Source: Paralithodes platypus
Lineage: Eukaryota > Arthropoda > Malacostraca > Decapoda > Lithodidae
Assembly: GCA_032716605.1 (NCBI GenBank)
Contig: JAVRFV010002311.1
Span: forward strand, 2,825,072 to 2,889,071
Length of the DNA: 64,000 nt
Direction: 5' to 3'
Notes under the pieces: model-generated
What the model was told of the DNA's origin: nothing
Database searches by the model: none
Seen by the model: only the letters and a program-made list of their open reading frames with translations
In this document: piece after piece, positions 1 to 11,385 of the stretch
Numbering within the stretch: the first letter of the stretch is position 1
How the letters are laid out: each line of letters opens with the position of its first letter
Translations under genes and position numbers: made by a program

Positions 1-692
1 AGGAGAAAACACTCTGAACCCATCAGAGAAAGAAAAGGACTTAGGGATAACTGTTAGGAGTGATCTTTCACCTGAGAATCATATTAATAAGATAGTGGGA
101 GAAACATATGGACTGCTAAACAGAATAAAAATAGCCTTTAACTATATAAACGAGGAGATGCTGGAGAAAATAATAAAAACATTGTTGAGACCAAGACTGG
201 AGTATGTGGCAGTGTGTGGGCACCACATCTAAAAAAGCATATAAAGAAGCTGGAGAAGGTTCAGGAGAGCTGCAACTAGGATGACACCAGAACTGAGAGA
301 ATTACCATATGAGGGAGAGATTAAAGAAATTAGATTTAACCATCTCTTAAATGGATAGGAGGGAGAGAGGCGATATTATTATGATGGTTACAAATGTGTG
401 AGAGGACTCGAAAAGGTGGACAAAGAAGGGTTATATTGTGAAAGATAATGGTGAGAACTAGGGGGCCATAGATATAAAACTAATGAAAGGAAGATGTAAA
501 GGAGCATGTGAGAAGAAAGTATAGTTTCCCTTACAGAAGTATAAGTAAGGGAATCAGTTGGAAAAGAGGAAGTGGTGTGTGCCAAAAACATTCATATTTT
601 AAAGGCAAAGTTAGATAATTGTAACTCAGGAAGCGGGACAATACGAGCCTAAAAAGCTCAACCCCTGTATACTACAAATAGGTAAATACACA
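1..692 (+). pseudogene. 3' fragment of a CR1-like LINE (ORF2 C-terminus and 3' end)
   Basis: Conceptual translation in shifting plus-strand frames resembles the C-terminal part of LINE ORF2 proteins elsewhere in this window. A KDLGITV-like block lies near 40-60, followed by a TLLRPRLEYV block around 180-210 and HIKKLEKVQ around 238-270. Several frameshifts and stops make it non-coding. The copy ends at 665-690 with a CTGTA..TACAAATAGGTAAATACA terminus, followed by a short CA repeat. The same terminus closes the LINEs ending near 5275 and 60735, so this is a genuine 3' end. The 5' part lies outside the window. Confidence 0.75.
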
Positions 693-1199
693 ACCACACA
701 CACACACAGTCCAGACCGTGGTGGAGGGCGGACGTGCTTGAGACAGCTGATTCAGCCAGCGCCTGTTTTGGTGGGTTGGTAATTTTTTAGCGTTCATATG
801 TGTTGTCCTTTTGTTTATTAATTCTAATTGAAATGCAATTAGTGAATATATACGCCCTAGTTAAAAAAGGTTGAGAGGTTGAGTTTGATTTGAGTAAGAA
901 AGAAAAAGTAATGGATATTCCCGACCGACACTTGTGGAGCCGAACAAAGGTGTAAACCAAAGGCCAGCTGGTAGTATGGCCAGCTGGTGGGAGGAACCGC
1001 GGCTTAGCCTGCCCCCAAGCAGGGTGGTAACCAGAGACCCTTATGAATCCGTGATCATGAGGGGATTTGATATTCAGGGTTCTCAGAGGAGGGAGTAGCA
1101 ATAGCTGCATTTGCGTGTGAGGTAGGGTTGAATAAACTGGAGCGGAAGCTAGAGGAACAGGAGACAAAAAGCTTAGATTATGAACGAAAGAGAAAAAAA
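693..1199. other. Short (CA)n and non-coding stretch, possibly the leader of the next LINE
   Basis: A short CA microsatellite (about 692-709) follows the previous LINE end. The rest has no reading frame with recognisable content. The next LINE begins to show ORF1-like sequence shortly downstream, so this may be its 5' untranslated region. That is inference only. Confidence 0.35.
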
Positions 1200-4100
1200 A
1201 AAAAACGGATGGACAAACCAAATTGGTAAAATTCTGAAGGATGAGACATTCCGTGTTACGGGTTTGTTATTCATTAGCGAAATGCAGGAAGAAAGGTGGA
1301 CAGGCTGAAGAATAGATATGAAGGATGTTTGAATTAAAGAAGGATGAATTTCAAAAGAACAAGGAGGTAAGGAATTTGAAATTGAATTCGGAGATAGTAA
1401 ACAAGAGGAGCAAAAGATACATAGGCAGGGAGGTAACTTTGAAAGGATCTAGTTAAGGTAATTAGACAAAATGGAAAATCTAGTGAGGCGAGACTGCTGG
1501 AAGAAAGAAATGTATTGTGATAAGAGGAATATAAGGAGAAACACAATGTAAAGAGAGAGGAGAGGCATTAGGATAGAGAGATGGACCGAGTGAGGGAGAT
1601 TCTACAGGTAGTGGACGGGGGTGTGGACGAGAGTGGGAGAATGAAATTGAAGACATGCATAGAATTGGAAAATATTAACAAGAGTCTAGCCAGTCTAGGC
1701 CAATGAAAGTGCAGTTTCGCACAGTAGGAATAGTAGAGGGAAATCATGAATAATTAAATGGAGGGTGAAAGATACGGCTTGTTCTGCGCATAGTTACATC
1801 GAAAAAGACTTGGACTTAGATTAAAGAAACAAAATGAAAAAGTTGAGGGATGAGGTGAAGGAATTGAATGCCAACAAAGAAACAGAACAAGAAGTGGATT
1901 TTTTTTATTGGAGACTGGTAGGACACGAAAAGAAGAGGAAATGGTTCATCAAAACGCCCACAGAGGGAAGACGGAGGGGCAAAACAGAGAAATTAGGGAA
2001 TGAACGGTCGGACAGGGAAGGAAGGAAGTACCAGTACCGAAGGAACAGGAGGAGAGATACTGGCTAGTTAAACCAGGAACAAGTGAGAGGAACAGGGCCA
2101 GGTGGAGGGCACGGGGGGAGCAAGGGAGAGAAGGTGGAGTGGAGGGGGGGGGGGGGAGTAGAGTCTGGGAATATTAGGGAAAGAGAAAAAAAGAAAGGTG
2201 TTAGGAAGGGGGGAGAAGATGAAGCTGATGTATAGTAATGTGGATGGCTTGCTGTCTAAGAAATTAGAATTGAAGGACTATATTGAGGAAATATAAACCA
2301 CATATTATGTGCTTAGCAGAAACAAAGTTGAGAGGTGGTACTGAATTGGGAGTTTTGGGCTGGGAAGGGTATAATGTGTGGAGAAAAGATAGAGAAGGAA
2401 AAGTGGGCGGTGGAAGTGTTAATAATGACTGGACAAAAAATATAGAAGCAAGTGAGAGTAACCTAGGCAATAATAGATCAGAAATTATCGCAGTGACACA
2501 TAAAAGACAAGGACAACAACGCAACTGATATAGCAGTGGCTTATATACCACCACAAACTAGAGCATGGAAGCGGGATAAACTATGATCAACTAATCACGG
2601 AATCTCTAGATGCACAAAAAATGCTTTTTAATAGGAAAGAAATTTAATTATTATTAACAGGTGATTTCAATTGTACGGAAGTCAATTGGGAAGGGTTAGA
2701 TGCGGGAAATACATAATTGAACTCTTGGGGCAGTAAATTACTGAATCTGAGTAACAGAAAACCTTGGTAACACAACAGGTTAGAGAAAACACAAGAATCA
2801 GGAGGGAGGCATGACAACATCCAGGCTAGACCTAGTCGTCACCAGTGACTCCCCCTGATGTTCGAAAGATAAATTATCGTTGTCCCTTGGGAAAACGTGA
2901 TCACAAGAGATTAGAAATGGCGATGGATTGGGGAAAAAATGAGGAGAGAACTGAAGGACATAAAATAACTAGATACAATTATGCTAAAACTGATTTTAAA
3001 TCATGGAAACATTATTTCAAAAGTATAAATTGGAAGGAACTAGAAAGCCTGGAAATGGTTCAAGACAAATATAGAGTTTTCCTGAAAGTATATGAAGAAG
3101 GGAGTAAATAAAGATGTCCCCAGGTTCCAATCGGAGGTAGTAAAGAAGGAAAAAGAATGGTTCAATATAAGATGTAGTAAGGCACAGGATAGAAAGAAAC
3201 CGAGCATGGAATATAGCACGGAAGAGACATAGTGAAAATAACTGGAATAAAGTACAAGGAGAAAAGAAATGAATACGTAAAGATACGACGAGGAGGAAAC
3301 AATATAAATATGAAAGGAATGATGTAGAGACAAGTGCAAAAATGAGCCAAAACTATTTTATAGATTTGTAACTGGAAAAATAAAAACAAAAGAAGGTATT
3401 GTCAGACCAAGAGTTGGAACAAAAAAAAACAAGCTTAAATTGGGGGGCAAAGGCTACAAGAATTGTGTGAAGTTATGAATGTGAAAGCTTAAGTCAGTGT
3501 TTGTAAAAGAGGAGGAGTATATAGAAACATGCTAGAGAAATGAGAACGCCACAGAACGCTGAAAGGAAAGTGACAAAAAGTGAAGTTCTGAAAATGATGC
3601 AGGATTTGGACGTGAGGAAATCATTGGGACCAGATGGAGTGGCTGGATGGATCCTCAAAGAATGTGCGGAAGCGTTAGTGGAACCAATCTATGAAATCAT
3701 CAAATCTTAACTGAATGAGGGGAGACCGGCCAGGTGGAATGGAAGAGAGCTAACATAGTACCAATTTACAAAGGGAGGAGACAGAGAAAAATCCGCCTAA
3801 CTAAGGACCGGTGTCCCTCACCAGCATTGTTTGTAAAAATGGTGAGGAAAATTATAAGGAAAAAGTGGACACACTTCATTGAGGGACAGGGGGTGCCCTT
3901 AGCGAGAGAAACAGTTTGGATTTAGGGACGGGAGATCTTGTGTATCTAATTTATTAAAGCTTTGATAGAAGAGGTGTAGATGTTACACAGGAGAGCGAGG
4001 GATGGGTTGACTGTGTTTACCTGGAACCTGAAAAAGGCCTTTGACAGGGGTTGCCTCACAAACGGTTATTGTGACAATTGCAGGTTGTTGGAGGTGTACA

Positions 4101-5280
4101 TGGTAGGATGTTAAAATGGATGGAAAACTTTTTAATAGGAAGAGACTGAGGACCACGATTACGAGATGAATATTCACAGTGGAGGAGTGTGACGAGCGGA
4201 GTACCACAGGTGATCAGTGTTGGGTCCGATAATGTTCCTACTTTATGTAAATGACATGCCAGAAAAACTTGAAATAGTCATATGAATATGGTTTGCGGAT
4301 TGACGCTAAGATCAGGAAGAATGTCAACTGTATAGAAAGTTGTTCAGGATCTCTCAAAAGGGACCTATTATGAGTTGCACAGATGGAGCCAAACCTGGAA
4401 AATGAGTTTCAATGCAGAAAAGTGGCATGTTTTGGGAGTGGGAAGAAGTGTGATAAGGCCAAGCTGGGCTAGGTACAAATTAGGAATTGAATTAATCGGC
4501 AAAAACACGGCATGAGAAGAACCTTGGAGTGATAATACAAGATGATCTATCCCCGGAGAAGCATATTTAACATGATCATTGGAGGAGCATATGGAATAAT
4601 AACCAATATGAGAGTGGCATTGTAACTATTTGGATGAAGAAATGTTAAGAAGAATGATAATGACTATGATAAGAACCAAGATTAGAATATGCAGCAGTGA
4701 TTATGGCCACCACATTTGACAAAACATATAAATAAATTAGAGAAAGTCCAAAGGATAGCAACGAAGATGATCCCAAGATTGAAGGGAGTTGACATTATGA
4801 GGAAAGACTTAAGGACAACTACAACTGCCTACCTTGAAAAGAGAGAAGGGATCGAGGCGACTTAATAACGATGTTCAAGGGAGTAAAAAGTTTGGGAACG
4901 AGTAGATAGGGAAATCTATTCGTGAGGGATAATGGAAGGACCACGGAGGGCACGCGTTTAAGCCTGAGGAAGGGCAGATGGTGTAAGGACACAAAGAAAT
5001 TCAGCTTCCCATATAGGAGAATTGAGACTTGGCACAAAATTGGCGGAGGAGGTGGGGAGGAGCCGGGAACATTAACATGTTCAAATCTAGGTGGGATAAA
5101 AGTAAATATGGAAATAGGGGCAAAGTAAGTGTGATATGTTAGTACAAAAATACTGGGAACTGGCAATATCGCATTACGATACTTGTCTAAGTAAGATGGA
5201 TTGATTATAAAGTAACTAAGACAGGACAAACACGAGCGCTGCTCAATTCCTGTAAACTACAAATAGGTAAAAACAACACA
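1200..5280 (+). pseudogene. Decayed CR1-like LINE (ORF1, endonuclease, reverse transcriptase, 3' end)
   Basis: A nearly full-length but heavily mutated non-LTR retrotransposon. The ORF1 remnant ends near 2066, where a FFYWRLVG...KWFIK block resembles the FFWRV...KKWY block of the ORF1 at 13724-14843. The apurinic-like endonuclease starts near 2220 (YSNVDGLLSKK, CLAETKLRGG) and has GDFNC at 2660-2674. A YRCPLGKRDHK block follows near 2875. Reverse-transcriptase traces are the EWKRANIVPIYKG start near 3736, a VDCVYLE block near 4008 and a frameshifted FAD-D box near 4290. The copy closes with CTGTAAACTACAAATAGGTAAA at about 5249-5270. Many indels and stops are present, so no protein is expected. 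Confidence 0.85.
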
Positions 5281-5745
5281 CACAAACCGACATAACAATA
5301 ACACACACGCGTGTTTCGGTAGGTACCGGTATACACTGATGGTTTTTTTCATTTGAACTTACATGTATAACTTGTTTTGTTTATAAGTTTATTATGAAAT
5401 ATATATAAAGAATTAAGGTTAGGTTATAATGAGATATATAGTACTTATGGTTACATTATCGTATTTTTCCACGATTTCAGCGGAAAATTGCCTGCAGTGT
5501 TCACCGCCCGACCCGCCAAATACCGGACAACTTTTAAATTAACGGTATTTTGGGACCTTGTCCGCATCGGCTGTTGGGTCCGCACAAACCGAAGGCCGGT
5601 CAAACTGCGGGTCCGCCCATGCGAGGGCGCGACTTGTATATATATATATACAGTACAAACACACCAAATAAATCTGTTAACTGTAAAGAAGGCATATACA
5701 GTACTGTATATATAAACCGGTATATATACTGTATATATTATAATA
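5281..5745. other. AT-rich spacer with (TA)n and ACCGGT motifs
   Basis: No recognisable gene. The stretch holds short CA and TA runs (5636-5652 and 5700-5747), several ACCGGTA-type strings, and a GC-richer patch at 5480-5630 whose short open frames match no family I recognise. Confidence 0.5.
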
Positions 5746-5747
5746 TA

Positions 5748-7063
5748 CAGTAAACCTTAGTTAATCCGAAGGGCAGCGGACAGGCTTCGTTCGGATTAGT
5801 GGATTTTTCGGATTATCGGACTTTACCCCTATGAAACCTGGTGTTATGACGAAAAAATTTGGAGACATTAGGCCACCCAAATGGACACACTGGTGCACAC
5901 ACCACATATCATCTGTTCATGAAATCACCTTCAAAAGTTTACCATTGTTCATTGTAGCCTATTAACTACTTTCAAAACATTCAGATTAATGGCCAAAGGA
6001 ATCTGCTGATATAAACGTATTCTTCTTCTCTCCGTCTACTAGGCGAGTTTGTCTTGCTCTTGAAGATCAGATGTGGTTCGGGATAGTAATGCCTTAAAAA
6101 CGGCACTTTCCTGAGCGGTTCTTGTAATTTTCCTTTTGTGATTTTCCTTTTGTGAATGCTCTGTTATATTATATTGTATTGAAAGCAACCTTGTCTTGTT
6201 GTCTTGAAAGCACGTGGGATGCTCCGATCACTGAAACTATAAATAGTAGGCGTATCGGAACATCCAAAGGTGAGTTTTCAAGCTCACGGACTAATACGTC
6301 CAAAGGTGCATTTTCAAGCTCAAGAATGAATGCGCTTGCCGAAAATGCGGTTGCAAGCCAGTAGCGCATCGGAGCGTCCCAAGGATGCGTTCAAGAGCAA
6401 AACAAACTCTCTAGCAGAAGATGTGGAAGAAGAAGAAGACGAAGGTGTTTACGATGATATCAGTAGCTTTCCTGTTGACCATTAATCTGAAATGTTTTGA
6501 AGTAGATAAATAGGCTACAATGACAATGGTAAAATTTTAAAGTGGAATCATGAAAACTATGCTATGTGTGTGCTACATTATGCTGTCATTTGAGTGGCCC
6601 AATGCCTCAAAAAGGGGACTTTGGTGGGGGGTGTGAGCCTCTTGAAAGGGTTGCGTGTTCAAGCTCAAGACTGAATGCTGCTTGCAGACAAATGCGAGTG
6701 CAAGCCAGTAGCGCATCGGAGCGTCCCAAGGATGCGGGTTCAAGAGCAAAACAAACTCTCTAGCAGACGATGTGGAAGAAGAAGAAGACGCAGGTGTTTA
6801 CGGATTATATCAGTAGCTTCCTTTGACCATTGATCTGAATGTTTTGAAGTAGATAATAGGTTACAATGACAATGGTAAACTTTTAAAGTGAATTCATGAA
6901 CATATGATATGTGTGTGTGCACCATTGTGTCATTTGGGTGGCCTAATGTCTCAATGTTTTCGTCCATACACAGGTTCATAGGGGTAAAGTCCGATAATCC
7001 GAAAAATCCACTAATCCGAACGAGAGCCGGTCCGCTGCCCTTCGGATTAACGAAAGTTTACTG
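5748..7063. mobile_element. pogo/Tigger-type DNA element with about 250-bp inverted ends
   Basis: The left end begins CAGTAAACCTTAGTTAATCC and the right end is its inverted form (ends ...GAAAGTTTACTG). TA dinucleotides lie on both sides (5746-5747 and 7064-7065), as expected for the Tc1/mariner superfamily. The inverted similarity extends about 250 bp inward (5748-5998 against about 6825-7063), much longer than a simple terminal repeat. No transposase frame remains. The interior holds a tandem duplication and short Glu/Asp-rich reading frames that could be the acidic tail of a lost transposase. It is therefore best called non-autonomous. The superfamily assignment rests on the CAG..CTG ends and the TA target. 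Confidence 0.8.
6311..6955 (+). repeat. Internal tandem duplication (~300 bp, offset ~346) in the Tigger-like element
   Basis: The segment 6311-6610 recurs at 6657-6955 with small indels. Both copies contain GCAAGCCAGTAGCGCATCGG, a GAAGAAGAAGAAGACG-type acidic-coding run, and the block ATGACAATGGTAAA. The second copy also forms the right inverted end of the element. Confidence 0.85.
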
Positions 7064-7247
7064 TAATAATAAAGACAATCATTGCAAAATATGAAGTAAC
7101 AACAGATTTAAACAAAGAGTACTCTTTTAACAAGAACAATACATTTAAAAAATCATCAATATTAATATTAATAATAATAATAGTAGAAAAAGACAAAGAT
7201 AAACAATAAATACAGACAAAAAGTAAGCAGAGGTTATACAAGAAACT

Positions 7248-9125
7248 TCAAGTTAAAAATGCTTGATTAAAATTATTGATGTCAAATTTTAGAATACAGT
7301 CACAATAATTGACCCTAAAAAGATTAAATTTATGGAACAATTTACTTGCCTCAAAACCTCTGTCCACTAAGAGTCTGTATAGTAACCTAGCTCTAGCCCA
7401 AAAGTCATCTACTTTAGTGCAGATTTTACAAAATCTTATTAATTGGGAATAAAAACAATTATAAGTGATTTTACTATCGATATTACTACTAGGGAAAGGA
7501 AAGTTTATTACGTTAAAATTAAAATCATCAACTTTGTGATATACTTTAAGTATGCACTGTTCATTAACAATCTCTATATTTATATCAAGAAAATTTTCAA
7601 CTTTATAATTTACGTTACATTGTGTGAGGGGAATAGAATTAGGGTAAATAAGTTTAGCAACTTGATTAAAATTTAACAAATTGCAAACAAGAATATCATC
7701 AATATATCTACTATTATTACTTAACAGTTTAGCAAGTGCTAATTTTTCTGGAATTTTATTTTTCTTGCTACTGTCAACTAAGTCTTTTATATATTTAAAT
7801 TCTAAAGCAAGCAAGAATAAGTCTGCAATTAAAGGGCTAGCATTTCCACCCATAGGAATTCCTAATATTTGTTTGAAAATGTACGGCCCGAATCTAACAT
7901 AAGTATTGAAAAGGAGGAATTTAAGGGCATCTTTAAGTTTAGTTCTATCAAAATATACAGAACTAGTGGGAGTAGAGCTAAGTGATGCATTATTAAAATA
8001 TGTATAAACATTTATGAAATAATTACCATTCCTAACGAACCTGTCAAAGTGCAAATCTATAATAAAGCAAAGCTCTGAATATACTAAATCTAAAGGCAAA
8101 TTGGTATACAAAGTTGAAAAGTCGAAGCTATGTACCGAGGTAACTTTCGGCATGGTATTTATTTTATCAATAACTTCTAACGAATTGTCAACACTCCAAT
8201 AATAGTTAATGCCAGTTCTTCTCATGATGGTATTACAATATCTTTTATGAGTACTTTTAATGTATTTTAAGCAATTTACTACTTGTTCTGATAGAGTTTT
8301 AGTGGTAGCAAATTTTGCTCCGGCAATAAAGCGATATTTATAAGGTCTTTTATGAAATTTAGGTAACATGTATAATTTTGCAATGCACTTGTTCTTATCA
8401 GAAAGTTTAATATCAAATATTATATTTTTCTTGGTATGTTCATCGATTAAGTTATCAATATTCAGATTATTTTGAATTTCATAAACAGAATTACCGCAAA
8501 TATTTTTACGTAATATGTTACCCTTAATACCTAATTCTTTTTTCATATTTTCAAGATAAAATTTCTTACATGTGAAGCTATAATTATTGCTGGCTTTATC
8601 TACTGTAGTGATTACAAAATGTTTATGTAAATTTATTAAATCAGCTTTAAGCTTATTATAATTATAGTCTATAAAATCTGAAAGATTAAATTCATTTTTA
8701 AGCGAGAAAATTTTATTTCTAATTAACTTAATTAATAATTTAGACCATGCTTCTAGTTCTCTCGCATTGCAGCACGCAATTTTTAACAATTTATCTTTTA
8801 ATTTATTGACTGAAAAAACAATATCTTTTAAAATTATGTCCCATGTTACTTTATTACTCCCTATTCTAAATTTAAACCCTTTACGACATAGCTCCGCTAA
8901 TTTGTCGTTTGCAAAATGTTTAACTAGTTCTACATCACCTGTTAATATGTGACATATCGGACTATAAATGAACTTTGCTAGTGCATCACGTCTGCTAGCT
9001 GGCATATCCATGACTCTTTCACACACGCATTTATTATTATTGAAAATATCATTATCTGAAAGATTTCCTAAAACTTTATTATAATTACAAATAATAGACC
9101 CAACAGGTCGTTCATATGAATACAC
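7248..9125 (-). CDS. Penelope-type reverse transcriptase frame
   Basis: A 625-residue frame, open upstream to 9167. Diagnostic blocks are TTVDKASNNYSFTCKKFY (173-190), LPKFHKRPYKYRFIAGA (254-270), motif A FDFSTLYTNLP with Asp335, motif B GIPMGG (422-427) and motif C YIDD (474-477). These are the hallmark motifs of Penelope-like RTs, which are related to telomerase. All catalytic aspartates are present and no internal stop is seen, so this is one of the better preserved polymerase frames in the window. The frame lacks a good ATG at its 5' end because it continues the nuclease frame through a frameshift. It ends at 7248, leaving about 180 bp of AT-rich 3' sequence. Confidence 0.9.
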   Translation of the reverse strand: MYSYERPVGSIICNYNKVLGNLSDNDIFNNNKCVCERVMDMPASRRDALAKFIYSPICHILTGDVELVKHFANDKLAELCRKGFKFRIGSNKVTWDIILKDIVFSVNKLKDKLLKIACCNARELEAWSKLLIKLIRNKIFSLKNEFNLSDFIDYNYNKLKADLINLHKHFVITTVDKASNNYSFTCKKFYLENMKKELGIKGNILRKNICGNSVYEIQNNLNIDNLIDEHTKKNIIFDIKLSDKNKCIAKLYMLPKFHKRPYKYRFIAGAKFATTKTLSEQVVNCLKYIKSTHKRYCNTIMRRTGINYYWSVDNSLEVIDKINTMPKVTSVHSFDFSTLYTNLPLDLVYSELCFIIDLHFDRFVRNGNYFINVYTYFNNASLSSTPTSSVYFDRTKLKDALKFLLFNTYVRFGPYIFKQILGIPMGGNASPLIADLFLLALEFKYIKDLVDSSKKNKIPEKLALAKLLSNNSRYIDDILVCNLLNFNQVAKLIYPNSIPLTQCNVNYKVENFLDINIEIVNEQCILKVYHKVDDFNFNVINFPFPSSNIDSKITYNCFYSQLIRFCKICTKVDDFWARARLLYRLLVDRGFEASKLFHKFNLFRVNYCDCILKFDINNFNQAFLT

Positions 9126-9127
9126 TA

Positions 9128-10078
9128 TTAATGGTTTGAAATCTTTACAACCATCTGGTAACTGGACTTAACTTTCTTTGAATTAATAAGACTGTTAACA
9201 TTAATTTTGTCTAAAATTTTAGAGGAATAATTTAAAGTGGACAGGACTTTATCTTTAATACGGTTATCTTTGGATTTCTTAGAATTAGCTCTAATATATC
9301 CCATAAAAGCAAAGACTATATTCTTAAATTTATTTGTGAAATTATGTTTATTATTTAGAATATTTTCTATAAAAGGAGCAAAACTTTTCTTTTGTAGGCC
9401 TTTCAATGAATCTTTTAATTTTTTAATTCCGAAATTTCGATATAATGAATATAAATTATTAACAATAATTATAATATCAGACCTGCTTTTCTTTTTATTA
9501 AATGTATTTAGTCTTCTATTACCGTGTCTACCAGGTCTTCTGTTTAAAACAGGGAAGTTAAAATATGGGTTATTAAAATCGTTTTTTAATAAATCTTTAT
9601 ACAAAATGTTGCCTACATTTTTTATTTGATTGTTAAGTCCAAATGGATAGATGGTCATTAATTTTCCAATCCAATAATTTTCTCTATCTAAAACATTTTG
9701 ATTACTTTGAACAATTTCTATAATTTTGTATTTACAATCAAATTTAGTACAATCTGTGTTAAAATGCTTATATAGAAGAATCTTGGAGTCGATGCCGTTC
9801 TTAATTCCTGATCTATGCCCGTAGGCTCTTTCTCTTAAACATTGCTCCGTCTTTCCAACATATTGTATACCACATTTCTCACAGGTTATTAAATAGATAA
9901 CATTCTTTACTTTACATGGAGATGTTACATTAACAGAAGAATTTAGAAACAAAAATTTTGTATTGGTAATGTAACTTTTAAAAAATGTTTGATGTTCAAA
10001 ATCAAATTCATTCACACAGAGTTTACATTTACAGTTATCAACAAAAAGACGCCGGTTATTTTCATTATGATTTTTCAT
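9128..10078 (-). CDS. GIY-YIG endonuclease frame of the Penelope-like element
   Basis: A 316-residue frame. Residues 16-21 hold a CKCKLC cysteine cluster. The GIY-YIG core lies at residues 60-75 (VIY at 60-62 and YVG at 73-75), with cysteines 66 and 69 between them as in Penelope-type nucleases. Candidate catalytic residues are Arg84, His88 and Glu133 (in DRENYWIGKL). This nuclease would nick target DNA to prime reverse transcription. The frame ends at 9128 while the RT frame, one frame over, is open back to 9167. The overlap (9128-9167) suggests a single one-base frameshift in what should be one fused protein. A real lesion, an assembly error or recoding cannot be told apart here. The ATG at 10078 lies about 25 bp inside the element boundary. 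Confidence 0.85.
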   Translation of the reverse strand: MKNHNENNRRLFVDNCKCKLCVNEFDFEHQTFFKSYITNTKFLFLNSSVNVTSPCKVKNVIYLITCEKCGIQYVGKTEQCLRERAYGHRSGIKNGIDSKILLYKHFNTDCTKFDCKYKIIEIVQSNQNVLDRENYWIGKLMTIYPFGLNNQIKNVGNILYKDLLKNDFNNPYFNFPVLNRRPGRHGNRRLNTFNKKKSRSDIIIIVNNLYSLYRNFGIKKLKDSLKGLQKKSFAPFIENILNNKHNFTNKFKNIVFAFMGYIRANSKKSKDNRIKDKVLSTLNYSSKILDKINVNSLINSKKVKSSYQMVVKISNH

Positions 10079-10103
10079 TATTTAAGTTTTTATAATTTTG
10101 CCG

Positions 10104-10953
10104 GAATGATATTAGCTCTTTTCCATTCAACAGGAACCTGTCCTTTATCTAAGGAAGCTTGAATTATGTCCCTCACTGGCTCCACTAATTGCTCTGCACA
10201 CTCCTTTAAAACCCAAGCAGACACTTCATCCGGTCCCATAGCTTTCCTTACTTCAAGTCCTCTCATCGCAGATAACAGCTCATCTCTAGTTATTTCAATC
10301 TTACTAAGACCACTCTCCAGTACTCCCGCCTGTGGTTCGTCAAAACCTTCCTCTCTAGTAAAAACTGACCCCAATTTGTTATTCATTACCTCACACATGT
10401 CCGATACATTTTCATACGTCCTAGCATCAACTCTTAATTTAGTAATTTGTTTCTTTACCTTCAACTTACTGTTTATATATTTATAAAATAATCTAGGGTC
10501 ACTTTCACATTTATTTACTATGTTCTTCTCATAGTTCATTTTAACTTGCCTAATTATGTTAACATATCTATTCCTCTCCTGTTTATATTTATTCCGATTA
10601 CTCTCAGTGTTCCTTCTTCTTAATCTAGCCCAAGCTGCATCACGCCTACCCAAAGCTCTTTTGCATTTCAAATTAAACCAATCTTTCTGCTTAGTAAAAT
10701 TTCCAGTTTTATATCTTGGGACAAACAGATTGGTTCCTACTCTATAAATTTCGAGGAATCTACTATATTTACCTTGTACGTCCTGTTCCTTCAAAATAAG
10801 ATCCCAATCTACTCCCTCTAAATATCTTTTCAAGGATACATAATCAGCTTTACTATAATTTAATCTGTCATTTATGTAGCTATTGTCTAATCTATTGGCA
10901 TTACTCGAGGTCAACTTCCATTTTAGTAATAGGTGATCACTTTTACTGACACT
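10104..10953 (-). pseudogene. LINE ORF2 middle section (linker and start of RT), truncated
   Basis: The open frame continues the endonuclease after the SINE-like insertion, beginning with a KSDHLLLKWK block next to the junction. It reads on through linker sequence (NYSKADYVSLKRYLEGVDW) to RGLEVRKAMGPDEVSAWVLK and VPVEWKRANIIPA, which mark the start of the CR1-type RT domain. Coding sequence then stops abruptly at the Penelope-like element, so the catalytic YADD region is missing. Within this piece the frame is intact over about 270 codons, which suggests a fairly recent copy before truncation. Confidence 0.8.
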
Positions 10954-11385
10954 GGTGATGGGCTGGTCTATCAGAGTGAGAACTGAGCGTTCTCTGCCAT
11001 ACCCATAGCTTACTCTGACTGTTCCTTTTACTTTTAGATTTTCTAGATCTCAAGTGACGGCGTTTCTTCCGTGGATTGACCTCCCAGTCTACCTAGATTG
11101 GAAGCCAAAGCGTCACATTTTTTTTCCTTTTTTTTTTTTTTTTTTCCTTTGCCCCTCAACTTTCTCTTCATAATTGCTGAGGGGCACAGGGCCCTGGGTG
11201 GGGCTTTGGTTTCCTGGGCGTTTCCGCACCCTCCTCAGCTCCCCGCCATGGAGTGGCTTCGGTCACCCAGGCTTTATTGTGGTCGGCAGTGAGGGTTCTG
11301 TGGGGGCGCACGGTTATGGCCTTGGCCTGCTCGGGGCCTTGGGGCTGTTCGTCCAGGCATCTTGGGGAACAACAACAACAACAAC
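10954..11385 (+). mobile_element. SINE-like retroposon with (AAC)n tail, copy 1
   Basis: Starts GGTGATGGGCTGGTCTATCA and ends in (AAC)5. Closely related copies lie at 17212-17636 and 52039-52446. The last ~85 bp match the 3' end of the Jockey-like LINE at 55241-55336. It interrupts an otherwise continuous LINE endonuclease frame exactly between codons for CPVG and SVSKSDH. A poly-T run sits in its middle. I see no clear pol III box A/B pair, so the head could be something other than tRNA-derived. Confidence 0.8.

Larger units (their letters stand above)
7066..10103 (-). mobile_element. Penelope-like retroelement with N-terminal GIY-YIG (Naiad-type order)
   Basis: The element reads leftward. 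A GIY-YIG nuclease frame (9128-10078) comes first, followed by a Penelope-type reverse transcriptase (7248-9167). Canonical Penelope elements carry the nuclease at the C-terminus. The reversed order is known for the Chlamys/Naiad clade of these elements, which is common in invertebrates. The 5' junction is near 10103, where LINE sequence (10104 onward) stops inside its RT start. The 3' side reaches the TA flank of the Tigger-like element at 7064-7065. The element is very AT-rich compared with its neighbours. I found no hammerhead core at the edges by eye. Confidence 0.85.

Noticed and set aside
7066..10103. Hammerhead ribozyme at the Penelope-like element ends
   Set aside because: I searched by eye for the CTGATGA and GAAA core in both orientations and found no convincing arrangement. 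A covariance search would be needed to settle it.
10166..10747. Plus-strand frames opposite the LINE linker
   Set aside because: Shadows of the minus-strand ORF2 frame, with no family resemblance.
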